From the NCBI RefSeq assembly GCF_003628145.1, contig NZ_RBZV01000005.1:186001-250000 (forward strand): a stretch of 64,000 nt of DNA. Direction: 5' to 3'. Under the pieces are notes generated by a model. That model worked only from the letters and a program-made list of their open reading frames with translations, searched no databases and had not been told where the DNA came from. Positions within the stretch are counted from its first letter, which is position 1. Each line of letters opens with the position of its first letter. This document shows, in pieces, positions 56,752 through 64,000 of the stretch. A program made the position numbers and the translations under genes. This stretch comes from Trinickia fusca. GTDB taxonomy: Bacteria > Pseudomonadota > Gammaproteobacteria > Burkholderiales > Burkholderiaceae.

Positions 56752-58479
56752 TTACAGCAGGCGCGCCGTGATGACGACGGCGATGACGCTGTCGGCGCGC
56801 TGCGCGTCGATACCGCCGCCGAGCAGGGGCATGTAGGGGCTGCCGACACCGTTGTTCGTGCTGTTCGTCGACTGCTGACGCATGCCTGTCAGCACGAGCG
56901 TTTCGCCAGGCTTCAGGCTCACGCTCTGTTCGAAGCGTGTGACCTGCATCGTCGGCAGCTGCACGCTCGACTGGCCCGAGCCCGAACCCGACGTGAACGT
57001 CTGCAGGTTCAGCAGATCCGACAACGTCATGTCGAAGTCGATGAGGATGCGGCCGTCGATGACCTTCGGCAGGAAGCTGCTCGTGAAGCCGGGTACCAGC
57101 GTGGCCGTCTGCATCGTCGTGGACGAGCCGACGCTGGCCGTCTGCGTGCTCTGCGTCGACGACACGTAGCTCTGCTGCTTGGCCGCCTGCAGCGCGAGCA
57201 GCTTGCCGTTTTGCGTGATGCCCGAGCGCGAGATCAGCTGCGACACGTTACCGAGCGTCGACAGCGCCTGCACGGCTGCATTCGTGCCGTTGAGCGTGCC
57301 GCTCAGGATGTTGGCGCCGAAGGTCATCGGCGCGGAACTGCTCATGACCGTCGGCGGCGCCGCGCCGGAGACCTTGAAGCCGGTATGGCCGCCCGCTGTC
57401 TTGTAGGCGAGCGTGAAGTTCAGGCCGTAGTTGTCCTCTTGCGTGAGTTGCACCTGATAGACGTGCACGTCGATCGCCACTTGCTTGCCGAACATCGCTT
57501 CGAGGCTCTTGACCCAGCCATCGACGCGGTCGCATTGCGGTGGCGTGCCCGTGATCGTCAGCACGCCGAGGTTCTTGTCGGCCACCACTTGCGCGCCGGG
57601 GCCGGCAACGGCGGCGGCAGTCTTCTCGAGGGTTTCCCACGGACTGACCTGCACGCCGAGCGTGATCGTCTGTCCACCCGTGCCGGAGTTGCTGGAGCCG
57701 CCCGTGCTCGTCTGTGCCGAACTGGCCGTCGACGAGCCGCCGCCGGGCCCTTGCGATGATTGCGAGCCGCTCGAATCGCCGGTCGAGATCGAGCCGTTCA
57801 TGCTCGCGATGTCGGCGATGCTGGGCAGCGTGAAGCTGCGCGTCTCGGTCTTGAAGAACGTGACGGTGCCGTCCTGATAGCGCGACCAGACGCCGTAATG
57901 CGCATCGACGACGTCGAGAAAGCCTTTGAACGATCCCACGTAGCGCAGCGGCGGGCGCGGCGGCTCGAACACCTGTCCATCGCGCGCACTGCTACCGCCT
58001 GCGCCTACCGTGGGAAACGAGGCCATGGCGGCGGGCGGCAGGTTGGGCAGACGCATCGTGCCGCCCGCTGCATCCGGCGAGGGCAGCGAAAGCGAGCCTG
58101 ACGCCGGTGAGCCCGTTGCCATGTTGGTGGCGCTCGATGTTTGCACGGAGGCATCGATGACCGCCTGCACGCCGACGTTTTCGGCGATCCAGGCGGCGAT
58201 GTCGCGCAGCGTGGCCGATTCGCTGTCCTTGAAGACGACGCGCTTGTCGTACACCTCGGGTTGCGGCTTGCTCGCGCGGATTTTCTCGCCGAGCAGCCAC
58301 GCGCCTTCGTGTACGGCGACCACGGGGCGGGTGGCACGGACGTTGTCGTAGTTCGAACGCGCTTGCGCATCGAGGGACGCTTGCTCGCGGTTCACTTGCT
58401 GCACGCCGCAACCGGCAAGCATGAACAGAATCGCCGTCGCAGCAGCGGTGGCGGTGACGTAGGGCAATGAACGCGTCAT
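56752..58479 (-). CDS. pilN: PilN, outer-membrane secretin lipoprotein
   Basis: 575 residues. Lipobox LAGC (residue ~24), then two N-type secretin ring domains, a Ser/Gly/Gln-rich linker (SSGSQSSQGPGGGSSTASSA region), and the C-terminal secretin barrel with VAIDVHVYQVQLTQEDNYGL and the terminal FEQSVSLKPGETLVLTGM motif. PilN is the channel through which the thin pilus crosses the outer membrane. ATGA overlap with the PilL-like gene before it. Confidence 0.93.
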   Translation of the reverse strand: MTRSLPYVTATAAATAILFMLAGCGVQQVNREQASLDAQARSNYDNVRATRPVVAVHEGAWLLGEKIRASKPQPEVYDKRVVFKDSESATLRDIAAWIAENVGVQAVIDASVQTSSATNMATGSPASGSLSLPSPDAAGGTMRLPNLPPAAMASFPTVGAGGSSARDGQVFEPPRPPLRYVGSFKGFLDVVDAHYGVWSRYQDGTVTFFKTETRSFTLPSIADIASMNGSISTGDSSGSQSSQGPGGGSSTASSAQTSTGGSSNSGTGGQTITLGVQVSPWETLEKTAAAVAGPGAQVVADKNLGVLTITGTPPQCDRVDGWVKSLEAMFGKQVAIDVHVYQVQLTQEDNYGLNFTLAYKTAGGHTGFKVSGAAPPTVMSSSAPMTFGANILSGTLNGTNAAVQALSTLGNVSQLISRSGITQNGKLLALQAAKQQSYVSSTQSTQTASVGSSTTMQTATLVPGFTSSFLPKVIDGRILIDFDMTLSDLLNLQTFTSGSGSGQSSVQLPTMQVTRFEQSVSLKPGETLVLTGMRQQSTNSTNNGVGSPYMPLLGGGIDAQRADSVIAVVITARLL

Positions 58480-59273
58480 TCCATGACTCCTGCTTTATCG
58501 ACGACGACTGAGTGATTCCCCTTCCAGATGTCCGCACGCACGTCGGCACCGTCTTCGGCCATTTGCGTGAAGACTTTTTCGACGGCGCTCTGGAAGTCGG
58601 TGCCGTAGGCGTAGTCGTGCGGCACGACCCAGTCGTCGGGCGTATTCCATGTGATGGCCCAGCCCGCTTGCTTGGCCCAGCCCGACAGCTGCGTTTCGAG
58701 CGATTGGCCGCCGACGAGCGCGAACGACACGGCCGTGTCGGCACTCGATTGCGGATCAGGCGCATCGGTCTTGTGGCTCGTCACGCGCGTGGCCATGCCG
58801 GGCATGCGGTGCAGCGAGACGAGGTGATGGTCCCAATCGATCGTCACGGCCACGCTGGTAAGCGGTGCGATGGCATTCGCAAGCACGATGTCCCACGGCA
58901 GCCCACCGCTCCATGCACCGGTCTGGTCGCGATCGACGTCGTTGAATTCGATGCGGAACGTATGCGGCACGATGACGGGCAACATGTCCGCCAGGGCGAT
59001 GTCATGCCCCTTGCCGCGCGGTATCTCGATGTCGGAAGGCCGAAAACCGACTTGCGTGATCTTTCTGACCGGCACCGGAGTCGGCGCCGGCTCGGCGAGC
59101 GGCTTGACGGCGATGTCGGTCGAGTCGTCGGCCGTGGCAACCGGGCTCGGCGCGGCGGGCGGCGGCGTTTCGTTGATGAAGCCTGCTCGCGCGGCCGGGG
59201 CGCACACGAGGCCGAGCCCAAGGGCCGACAGTGCGGCAACGATCTTGATGTTGTGCATGTCGCACCTTTTCAT
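58476..59273 (-). CDS. pilL: PilL-like exported protein with TcpQ-type domain
   Basis: 265 residues. Signal peptide (HNIKIVAALSALGLGLVCAPAARA), a Pro-rich linker, and two related modules: residues ~85-150 (IALADMLPVIVPHTFRIEFN, GGLPWDIVLANAI) and a C-terminal TcpQ-like module (SLETQLSGWAKQAGWAITWN, FQSAVEKVFTQMAE). TcpQ/PilL proteins help the secretin assemble. The ATG at 59273 overlaps the icmT stop (ATGA); an internal ATG at 59258 with AAAGG ahead is an equal candidate. Confidence 0.85.
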   Translation of the reverse strand: MKRCDMHNIKIVAALSALGLGLVCAPAARAGFINETPPPAAPSPVATADDSTDIAVKPLAEPAPTPVPVRKITQVGFRPSDIEIPRGKGHDIALADMLPVIVPHTFRIEFNDVDRDQTGAWSGGLPWDIVLANAIAPLTSVAVTIDWDHHLVSLHRMPGMATRVTSHKTDAPDPQSSADTAVSFALVGGQSLETQLSGWAKQAGWAITWNTPDDWVVPHDYAYGTDFQSAVEKVFTQMAEDGADVRADIWKGNHSVVVDKAGVME

Positions 59274-59539
59274 TCGTAGTATCTCCGGTGATGCCACCAG
59301 GCGCGCCCGTGGATCGCCGTGCCGCGCAGCGTGTGGCGAATGGCGCGCAACAGCACGGGCAGCGTGTAGCCCTTGCGTTCCATCAGGTAGAAGCCGACGA
59401 TCGCGAGGAGGGCCGCGGCAAATGTCCAGATGCGCGGAAAGTAAAGCGCGATCAGGATCGGGAAATAGCCGCGTGCATCGATGCCGAGAATGCGCGGCGT
59501 CAGCGACGCATCGCGCCAGATTGAGCGACGCACTTTCAT
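59270..59539 (-). CDS. icmT: IcmT/TraK, small Dot/Icm membrane protein
   Basis: 89 residues. The WRDASLTPRILGIDARGYFP start matches the IcmT family pattern WRDASKTPxFxxxDAR, followed by two helices (ILIALYFPRIWTFAAALLAIV) and an aromatic-basic C-terminus. In Legionella IcmT is needed for Dot/Icm function and pore activity; IncI TraK is the counterpart. It overlaps both neighbours by ATGA (dotB upstream, pilL downstream), joining the Dot and Pil halves of the operon. Confidence 0.9.
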   Translation of the reverse strand: MKVRRSIWRDASLTPRILGIDARGYFPILIALYFPRIWTFAAALLAIVGFYLMERKGYTLPVLLRAIRHTLRGTAIHGRAWWHHRRYYE

Positions 59540-60651
59540 TCGTTCGATTCCCCCGCGTAGCGACGGTAGGCCTTCTCGTCGATGAGCCCCGCATCGCGCA
59601 ACTCGCGCAGGCCATGCGCCATGTCTTGCTTCCTCTCGGCGACGACCTTGCGCAGGAACGCACCCCATTGCGTGTAGGGCATGTCGCTCATCTGGCGTTT
59701 GGTATCGCTGTCGAAGTACAGGTACTCGCGCACGGCCACCCGATTGCCGTCGAGCGTGGGCACCAGAATCTGCACGACGATGAGCCGCAGCGAGCCGAGG
59801 ATCTTCGAGGCGATCGCCGAATGCTGATCGGCCGGAAACACTTGAATCGCGCGACTGATCGTTTCGGAGACGCTCTCGGTATGCATCGTCCCGTACGCGC
59901 CGTGGCCCGTCAGCGCGGCTTCGACGAGCGCGCCGATCGTTTCGGCATCACGCGCCTCGCCGATGCCGATGAGGGTCGGCTTGCAGCGCATCGCGTTGCG
60001 AATGCCGCGTGCGAAGCTCGGGATGTGGCGGCCGATCTGCATCTGCCGGATCTTCGGGCCGCAGTTCTTGACCTTCGTGAACAGAAATTCGATCGGGTCT
60101 TCGTAGAGCAGGATCTTCGCGTCGCCGTTGTTCTCGGAGACGTCTGCGTAGAACGACGACATCAGCGTCGTCTTGCCCGAGCCGGTCGGGCCGCAGATGA
60201 GCACGAGGCCGCGCGGCTGGAACAAGTTCTCGAGGATGCCCGCGGGCAACTTCAGCGCCTCGAGCGTGGGCGGCGTCTCGGGAATCGTCCGCATCGTGAT
60301 CGACAGGCCGTCCTCGGCGTCGCCGATCTGCGCGCCCGCGATGTTGACCCGGTAGCGGCTCGTATCGCGCTCGATGACGAAGCGATACGGGCGGTCGGCA
60401 TCGTTGCCGCCTTTGATCACGCCGATCAGCTCACTGCCGAACGACACCGCGAGCATCGTCTTGATCTCGCCGTCCTTGATCGTGCGCTCGGTCAACGGAA
60501 TCTGACGGCCCTTGATTTCGCCCCATACGACGTCGCCCGTCTGAAAGACGATGTCGGACGAGCCCACTTCGGCGCAGTAGGCGAGAAAGGCTTGGAGCTC
60601 GTTGGCGCCGAAGTTGGCCTCGAGCTTGAACGGTTGCGGTGCTTCGATCAT
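59536..60651 (-). CDS. dotB: DotB/TraJ secretion ATPase
   Basis: 371 residues. PilT-like fold with Walker A ICGPTGSGKTTLMSSF near residue 165, acidic box LLYEDPIEFL, Walker B region TLIGIGEARDAETI and His box YGTMHTESVSETI. Close to Legionella DotB and IncI TraJ, the hexameric cytoplasmic ATPase that energises type IVB secretion. Start at 60651 (MIEAPQP); the longer frame is dotC shadow. ATGA overlap with dotC and icmT. Confidence 0.95.
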   Translation of the reverse strand: MIEAPQPFKLEANFGANELQAFLAYCAEVGSSDIVFQTGDVVWGEIKGRQIPLTERTIKDGEIKTMLAVSFGSELIGVIKGGNDADRPYRFVIERDTSRYRVNIAGAQIGDAEDGLSITMRTIPETPPTLEALKLPAGILENLFQPRGLVLICGPTGSGKTTLMSSFYADVSENNGDAKILLYEDPIEFLFTKVKNCGPKIRQMQIGRHIPSFARGIRNAMRCKPTLIGIGEARDAETIGALVEAALTGHGAYGTMHTESVSETISRAIQVFPADQHSAIASKILGSLRLIVVQILVPTLDGNRVAVREYLYFDSDTKRQMSDMPYTQWGAFLRKVVAERKQDMAHGLRELRDAGLIDEKAYRRYAGESNE

Positions 60652-61556
60652 CGCTTGCTCCCCGAGGTGGCCGGACCTATCGACGCGCCTTGCGGGGCGG
60701 ATGGGGCAGCGATCACGGCTTGCCATTTCGACGGATCGGTGACGAAGCCGCCGTGATCGGTCACGCGATAGAGCGTGTCGCCGACGTCGATGTGATTGCG
60801 GTCGCCCGACACGACGCGCGGCGCGACGGCCACTTCCGGTTCGGAGACCATTCCTTTGTTGAGCAATTCGGAGTAGCGCAGCATTCCCGTGTAATCGCGA
60901 TTCAGTCTTGCAAGATTCGTTTCGAGGATCTGATCGGCCAGCGCCTGGCCCTGCGCATAGCCGAGCATGACCTGGTCCTTCCAGTAGGCGCGCTCGGCCG
61001 TGGTCTTGGGGAGCATTCCCGAGAATGGCAATGCGTCGACCTGCGGCTTGATGCGAAGCCCGATGAACAGGTAGTCGCGCCAGGTGGGCGGCAAGGTCAC
61101 GAACCGTGCGGGCACGATGATCTTGTACATGGCGTCGGCGCGGCGAACCTGGTCGGTCGTGGCCTCGATGGCGTCACGCGCTTCGGTGATGACGGGCGGC
61201 AGCACGCCGTTCTTCGTGACCAGCGCGCCGAAGCGGTACAACGTGTCGAGCCTCGCGGCGCGCGCTTCGAGTTCGGCGATCAGAATGGCCGAGCGATCGG
61301 CCAGCCCGCGATGACTGCCGAGCGGCAAGGCGAGCTCGCGCAGCTCGTTGGCACGAATCGGCGAGATCGCCGCAGCGACCGGCATCGTGTCGACCGAGAG
61401 GTTGGCGATGTCGTCGACGGAGAAACCCGACGTGTCGTGCTCGGCACCCAACACGCGAGCGGGCGCTGCAGCGATGAGCACGCCGCACCACGCCGCCGCA
61501 CAGACGGTGCGCAAGGCTGGCCGTTCAGAGCGCACGGTAGCGAAGCTCCAGCGCAT
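60648..61556 (-). CDS. dotC: DotC/TraI outer-membrane-core protein
   Basis: 302 residues. Family markers include AISPIRANELRELALPLGSHRGLADRSA, LPPVITEARDAI, LPPTWRDYLF and YWKDQVMLGYAQGQALAD (given in pieces). With DotD and DotH it forms the outer-membrane core ring. Legionella DotC is a lipoprotein; here the N-terminal hydrophobic segment (AAAWCGVLIAAAPARVLGA) has no proper lipobox and may be cut by signal peptidase I. It overlaps dotD by 32 bases. Confidence 0.93.
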   Translation of the reverse strand: MRWSFATVRSERPALRTVCAAAWCGVLIAAAPARVLGAEHDTSGFSVDDIANLSVDTMPVAAAISPIRANELRELALPLGSHRGLADRSAILIAELEARAARLDTLYRFGALVTKNGVLPPVITEARDAIEATTDQVRRADAMYKIIVPARFVTLPPTWRDYLFIGLRIKPQVDALPFSGMLPKTTAERAYWKDQVMLGYAQGQALADQILETNLARLNRDYTGMLRYSELLNKGMVSEPEVAVAPRVVSGDRNHIDVGDTLYRVTDHGGFVTDPSKWQAVIAAPSAPQGASIGPATSGSKR

Positions 61557-61968
61557 CGGCCTTCAACACCACGTCGGCGCGTCCGCCCAATTGCGTGCCG
61601 ATGTTCTCGAGCACCTGCACGAAGCTCGTGTTGGTCGCGTCGATCGACACCGGGAGCGGCACGGCACGGCCGCTGACGGAGAACTGCAATCCCTTCGCTT
61701 CGGCGATCTTGCGCAGAACCTCGGGCGCATCGCCGCGCCACTGCACGGTCATGAACTCGCCCGAGACGAGCACGGTGCCGCTTTTGGGCACGACCGCCGA
61801 AATGCCGCCGGCACGCGAAATGTCGACCAGCAGCGCGTCGATGCGCCGCGCCGAGTCGTCGAGTTGGCCATCGAGCTTGTGGCCCGTTTCGTCGACGGGC
61901 GCCGGCTGCGTCACGCAGCCAGCGAGGCAGGAGATCAAGGCCGCAGTCAAAACGTATGTCGATCGCAT
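61525..61968 (-). CDS. dotD: DotD/TraH outer-membrane lipoprotein
   Basis: 147 residues. Lipobox LAGC at residues 15-18 (ALISCLAGCVTQPAP), then a secretin-N-domain-like fold (TVQWRGDAPEVLRKIAEAKGL, VLENIGTQLGGRADVVL). DotD anchors and helps DotH insert in the outer membrane. First gene of the 12-kb dot-pil operon; two island operators lie upstream. Confidence 0.93.
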   Translation of the reverse strand: MRSTYVLTAALISCLAGCVTQPAPVDETGHKLDGQLDDSARRIDALLVDISRAGGISAVVPKSGTVLVSGEFMTVQWRGDAPEVLRKIAEAKGLQFSVSGRAVPLPVSIDATNTSFVQVLENIGTQLGGRADVVLKADALELRYRAL

Positions 61969-62026
61969 ATGGAAAGCTCTGTCTGTCCGAATCGACGCGA
62001 TGCTTGTGCGTGACGTCGAGTATTTC

Positions 62027-62044
62027 GTATCAAGGCTATCATAC
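62027..62044. promoter_or_regulatory. Operator site 9, dotD side
   Basis: GTATCAAGGCTATCATAC, 59 bases before the dotD start. On the minus strand TATGAT could be a -10. Pairs with site 10, centre spacing 45 bases, about four helical turns. Confidence 0.68.
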
Positions 62045-62071
62045 GAAACATTTAAAAGGCAACTGTGTTGC

Positions 62072-62089
62072 GTATACAGTTCATCATAC
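62072..62089. promoter_or_regulatory. Operator site 10, between dotD and the XRE gene
   Basis: GTATACAGTTCATCATAC. The flanking ACTGTGTTGC just upstream is shared with site 1 at 21817-21826, pointing to common descent of the two control regions. Confidence 0.65.
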
Positions 62090-62298
62090 GTACTATTGAC
62101 GACGATCTGCGATGCGGCGATCGCGACATGAATCGAGGGGCGGCGATCGAGGTGAGGGTGTTCGTCGTCATGTTGAAATTGCCGCGAATGCCGATATGAC
62201 GGGGCTTTCTATTGGGGTCGGAAGTCGGAATAAGCGGGATTGCAGAGGTTCGACAAACAGGTAACAAAGTGCAACTCAGCTTGACTGTCTGAAATTGC

Positions 62299-62348
62299 TT
62301 GACAGGAAAAAAATTAGTAAGAATAATTGCGTACCGTTATAACGATAT
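62299..62348 (+). promoter_or_regulatory. Strong promoter of the XRE gene with a degenerate operator
   Basis: TTGACA (62299-62304), 17 bases, AATAAT (62322-62327): near-consensus. The expected start point falls in GTACCGTTATAACGATAT (62331-62348), a degenerate version of the island operator containing the perfect palindrome CGTTATAACG. This is consistent with autorepression. The 398-base gap 61969-62366 holds this and sites 9-10 only. Confidence 0.65.
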
Positions 62349-62366
62349 AGAAACGCGTACGGGGAT

Positions 62367-62732
62367 ATGAGCACAAGACCAAAGCCACTTACGCTGCTCA
62401 AAGCGTATCGAATAGCCAACAATCTGGATACGAACAAGATCTGCGAGCAGGCCCGGATCTCGCGTTCGTATCTGACGAGGGTCGAACAGGGCGCGACACC
62501 GAGTGCCGAGATTGCCGCACGGCTGGTCCGGGTGCTGACCAGCGCCGAGTGCGTGCGTGTTCCGCAGCGCGCTACTACGCCCACGCGAGCCGAATCGCTC
62601 GAAAGCGCGCGCCGTCTGCTCGAGCAGACCAAGGCATTGCATGCCGAATTCGCCGAGCAGGGCATCCGCGAAATACATTTGCTTTATCCGCAGCGTTATC
62701 AAGCCGGAGTGGAAGACCATGGCTTCGCCTAA
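62367..62732 (+). CDS. XRE-type helix-turn-helix protein, candidate island regulator
   Basis: 121 residues. The N-terminal ~55 residues are an XRE/Cro fold (LLKAYRIANNLDTNKICEQA, RISRSYLTRVEQGATPS, AARLVRVL). The second half is a helix (RAESLESARRLLEQTKALHAE) and a short end that could dimerise. Its own promoter and degenerate operator suggest autoregulation, and I propose it binds the GTATS-N8-SATAC sites. It overlaps dotI by 14 bases and so shares its expression. Confidence 0.8.
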   Translation: MSTRPKPLTLLKAYRIANNLDTNKICEQARISRSYLTRVEQGATPSAEIAARLVRVLTSAECVRVPQRATTPTRAESLESARRLLEQTKALHAEFAEQGIREIHLLYPQRYQAGVEDHGFA

Positions 62733-63408
62733 TGCTCAACCCAGTCAGGCTTCGCGCGGCGTATTCGAGGTCCATCCGGCTGTCAGGCTATTGACCGAGA
62801 CGTTCCTCTATAAATTCAGTTGGCCGAAATTGCTGGGCACCAATCTGATTCTCGGCATTGCATTGCTGGTTTCGGTGACGGCCAATGTGGTGCTGATGAC
62901 GAGAAACGTACCGCCGGTTTATTTCGCCGTGACAGCCGACGGCCGAATCATGCGTCTGGCTCCGCTTTCCGAGCCGCTCGTGTCGCCCGAGGAAGTGGTG
63001 CAGTTCGCGCAGAACTGTGTGACCCGCTCGTTCTCGCTCGACTTCGTCGCCGACCAGATGCGCACCAAGCTCCAGTCACTGCACGACTGCTACACCGACG
63101 AAGGCTTTCACGCGCTGATGACGGCGTTCGACAAGAGCAACCTGCTCACGAAGATTCGTGAAGCGCGGCTCGTGTCGTCGGCCGTCGCTACCGGGGCAGG
63201 CGTGATCTCGGCCGTCGATGCCCGCGATCCGCGCGGCTACAAGTGGACGGTGCAGCAGCCTATTTCGATCACGCTGGTGAACCAGACGGAGCGGCGCTCC
63301 TACAGCTTCATCATCGAAACGCACATTCAGCGCGTCCCGACTGTCGACAACCCGAAGGGGATTTCGACGACAGCACTTCAGATTATTGGCAACGGTCAAA
63401 ACAACTAG
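62719..63408 (+). CDS. dotI: DotI/IcmL (TraM) inner-membrane protein
   Basis: 229 residues. One membrane helix (LLGTNLILGIALLVSVTANVVLM in part, residues ~35-60) and a periplasmic domain that looks like VirB8/DotI: NVPPVYFAVTADGRI, WTVQQPISITLVNQTERRS, then a C-terminal strand. Matches IcmL/TraM, which forms inner-membrane channel rings. Start at 62719 (MASPNAQPS) follows GGAG; the upstream frame is out-of-frame XRE sequence. Confidence 0.93.
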   Translation: MASPNAQPSQASRGVFEVHPAVRLLTETFLYKFSWPKLLGTNLILGIALLVSVTANVVLMTRNVPPVYFAVTADGRIMRLAPLSEPLVSPEEVVQFAQNCVTRSFSLDFVADQMRTKLQSLHDCYTDEGFHALMTAFDKSNLLTKIREARLVSSAVATGAGVISAVDARDPRGYKWTVQQPISITLVNQTERRSYSFIIETHIQRVPTVDNPKGISTTALQIIGNGQNN

Positions 63409-63416
63409 GTGACGGC

Positions 63417-63677
63417 ATGACTGACGGCTTCAAACCCCTTCCGACGGCGATCGAGATAGCCGAAGCATCGAAGGACAAAGAGGGCACGCATCCTTTGGCT
63501 AGTGTTGAGGGCACCGATTGGCATCATGAGTTCGAACTGATCGACCCGTTCATTGCCACGCGCAAGGAACTCGAGGAGCTCTGGCAGAGTGCGCCGAATC
63601 GTCGTGCGCAGGACTGGCTGACGGGCATCATGGACACGCGCCGGATGTATGCCGTGGTGACGGGTAGCCCGTTCTGA
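63417..63677 (+). CDS. Small unrecognised protein between dotI and dotH
   Basis: 86 residues, acidic, no signal peptide or helix in the membrane. Contains GTDWHHEFELIDPFIATRKELEEL in pieces and ends NRRAQDWLTGIMDTRRMYAV. It starts 8 bases after dotI and ends 10 bases before dotH. In Legionella and IncI, dotI and dotH are adjacent, so this inserted gene is not part of the classical set. Confidence 0.7.
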   Translation: MTDGFKPLPTAIEIAEASKDKEGTHPLASVEGTDWHHEFELIDPFIATRKELEELWQSAPNRRAQDWLTGIMDTRRMYAVVTGSPF

Positions 63678-63687
63678 GGTGATGCTG

Positions 63688-64000
63688 ATGAGCCGTTCGC
63701 TCACGAGACCGGTACTGGCCATCGCGCTGCTTGGCCTGACTCACATCGCGGCGGCGCAGATGGCGCGCCCCACCAACATGGCTGCCAACGGGGGCGCCGG
63801 CGACGCCTATGGGGCGGCGGCCGGTGGCGGTGCGCAAGGGGCAACGCGGCAAGGTGTGTATGCCAACCCGAACGCGCCGCAGCCTTTGCCGCCGTTGGCG
63901 CAACAGTCGAACGCCAATTTCGACGCCGCCGTCGACCTCGTTACGCCGCTTACGGGGCCGCAGATCCGCGCATTGCGCAAGCGCATCGACGACGCCAAGC
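63688..64000 (+). CDS. dotH: DotH/TraN outer-membrane-core protein, N-terminal fragment
   Basis: First ~104 residues; the gene runs past the right edge. A signal peptide (PVLAIALLGLTHIAAAQ), a low-complexity Gly/Ala/Asn stretch, then FDAAVDLVTPLTGPQIRALRKRIDDAK, which matches the conserved DotH/IcmK block (PLTPEQIRxLRxRxD). Start at 63688 (MSRSLTRP) with GAGGTG ahead; 63682 is an alternative. It would form the outer ring with DotC and DotD. Confidence 0.9.
   Translation, partial: MSRSLTRPVLAIALLGLTHIAAAQMARPTNMAANGGAGDAYGAAAGGGAQGATRQGVYANPNAPQPLPPLAQQSNANFDAAVDLVTPLTGPQIRALRKRIDDAK

Noticed and set aside
62337-62720. 127-codon minus-strand frame opposite the XRE gene
   Set aside because: It lies antisense to a good helix-turn-helix gene that has a near-consensus promoter, and has no motif of its own.
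21400-64000. Integrative element with att sites or a tRNA border
   Set aside because: No tRNA, integrase or direct repeats were seen at about 21.4 kb, and the right end is outside the window, so I cannot support an element boundary.

Overview
The window is GC-rich and uses short, translationally coupled operons (many ATGA or GTGA-type overlaps). Its gene content (RND/OprM efflux, LysR and LuxR regulators, DUF779/aldehyde dehydrogenase, a CopC/YcnI copper cluster, an IncI-like type IVB secretion system) fits a beta-proteobacterium of the Burkholderiaceae (Burkholderia, Paraburkholderia, Trinickia or a relative). The genus is inferred from gene flavour only. No rRNA, tRNA, CRISPR array, insertion sequence, integrase or relaxase gene was seen.

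Bases 1-21.4 kb are ordinary accessory chromosome. In order they hold: the 3' end of an RND pump and its OprM-type outer-membrane partner; a LuxR-type regulator divergent from a three-gene oxygenase cluster (ABM-domain protein, PhzS-like flavin hydroxylase, Baeyer-Villiger monooxygenase); a methyltransferase; DUF779 plus aldehyde dehydrogenase with a divergent GAF regulator; an HNH-like protein; MFS/LysR and LysR/EamA divergent pairs; a COG4705 membrane protein; and a copper-handling cluster (DUF2946, CopC, DUF2946, YcnI-like, TonB receptor).

From about 21.5 kb to the right edge lies a type IVB (Dot/Icm, IncI-Tra-like) secretion system interleaved with a type IVb pilus. Plus-strand operons encode a lytic transglycosylase, DotM, a TrbB-like thioredoxin-fold protein, the coupling protein DotL, a DUF882 peptidase-like protein, several unrecognised proteins, a bactofilin, two exported proteins, and a cassette of unknown protein, exported beta-propeller and lipase with a His-rich tail. 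A compact minus-strand operon runs dotD-dotC-dotB-icmT-pilL-pilN-pilP-pilO-pilQ-pilR-pilS-(PilT-like ATPase)-(PilM-like)-pilV. Divergent from dotD are an XRE-type regulator, dotI, a small unknown gene and the start of dotH, which runs off the window.

The striking part is 37.7-49.9 kb: eight tandem pilV-type adhesin genes on one strand. They share a near-identical ~270-residue shaft, but seven carry different cysteine-rich tips of about 71-97 residues and one has lost its tip. IncI plasmids vary this protein with an invertible shufflon. Here the variants are laid out as separate genes, most followed by a large palindrome and four preceded by their own promoter/operator. The operator, an 18-bp palindrome of the form GTATS-N8-SATAC, also lies in front of the other secretion operons (ten copies plus a degenerate one at the XRE gene). 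This suggests one regulator controls the secretion system, the pilus tips and the lipase cassette together.
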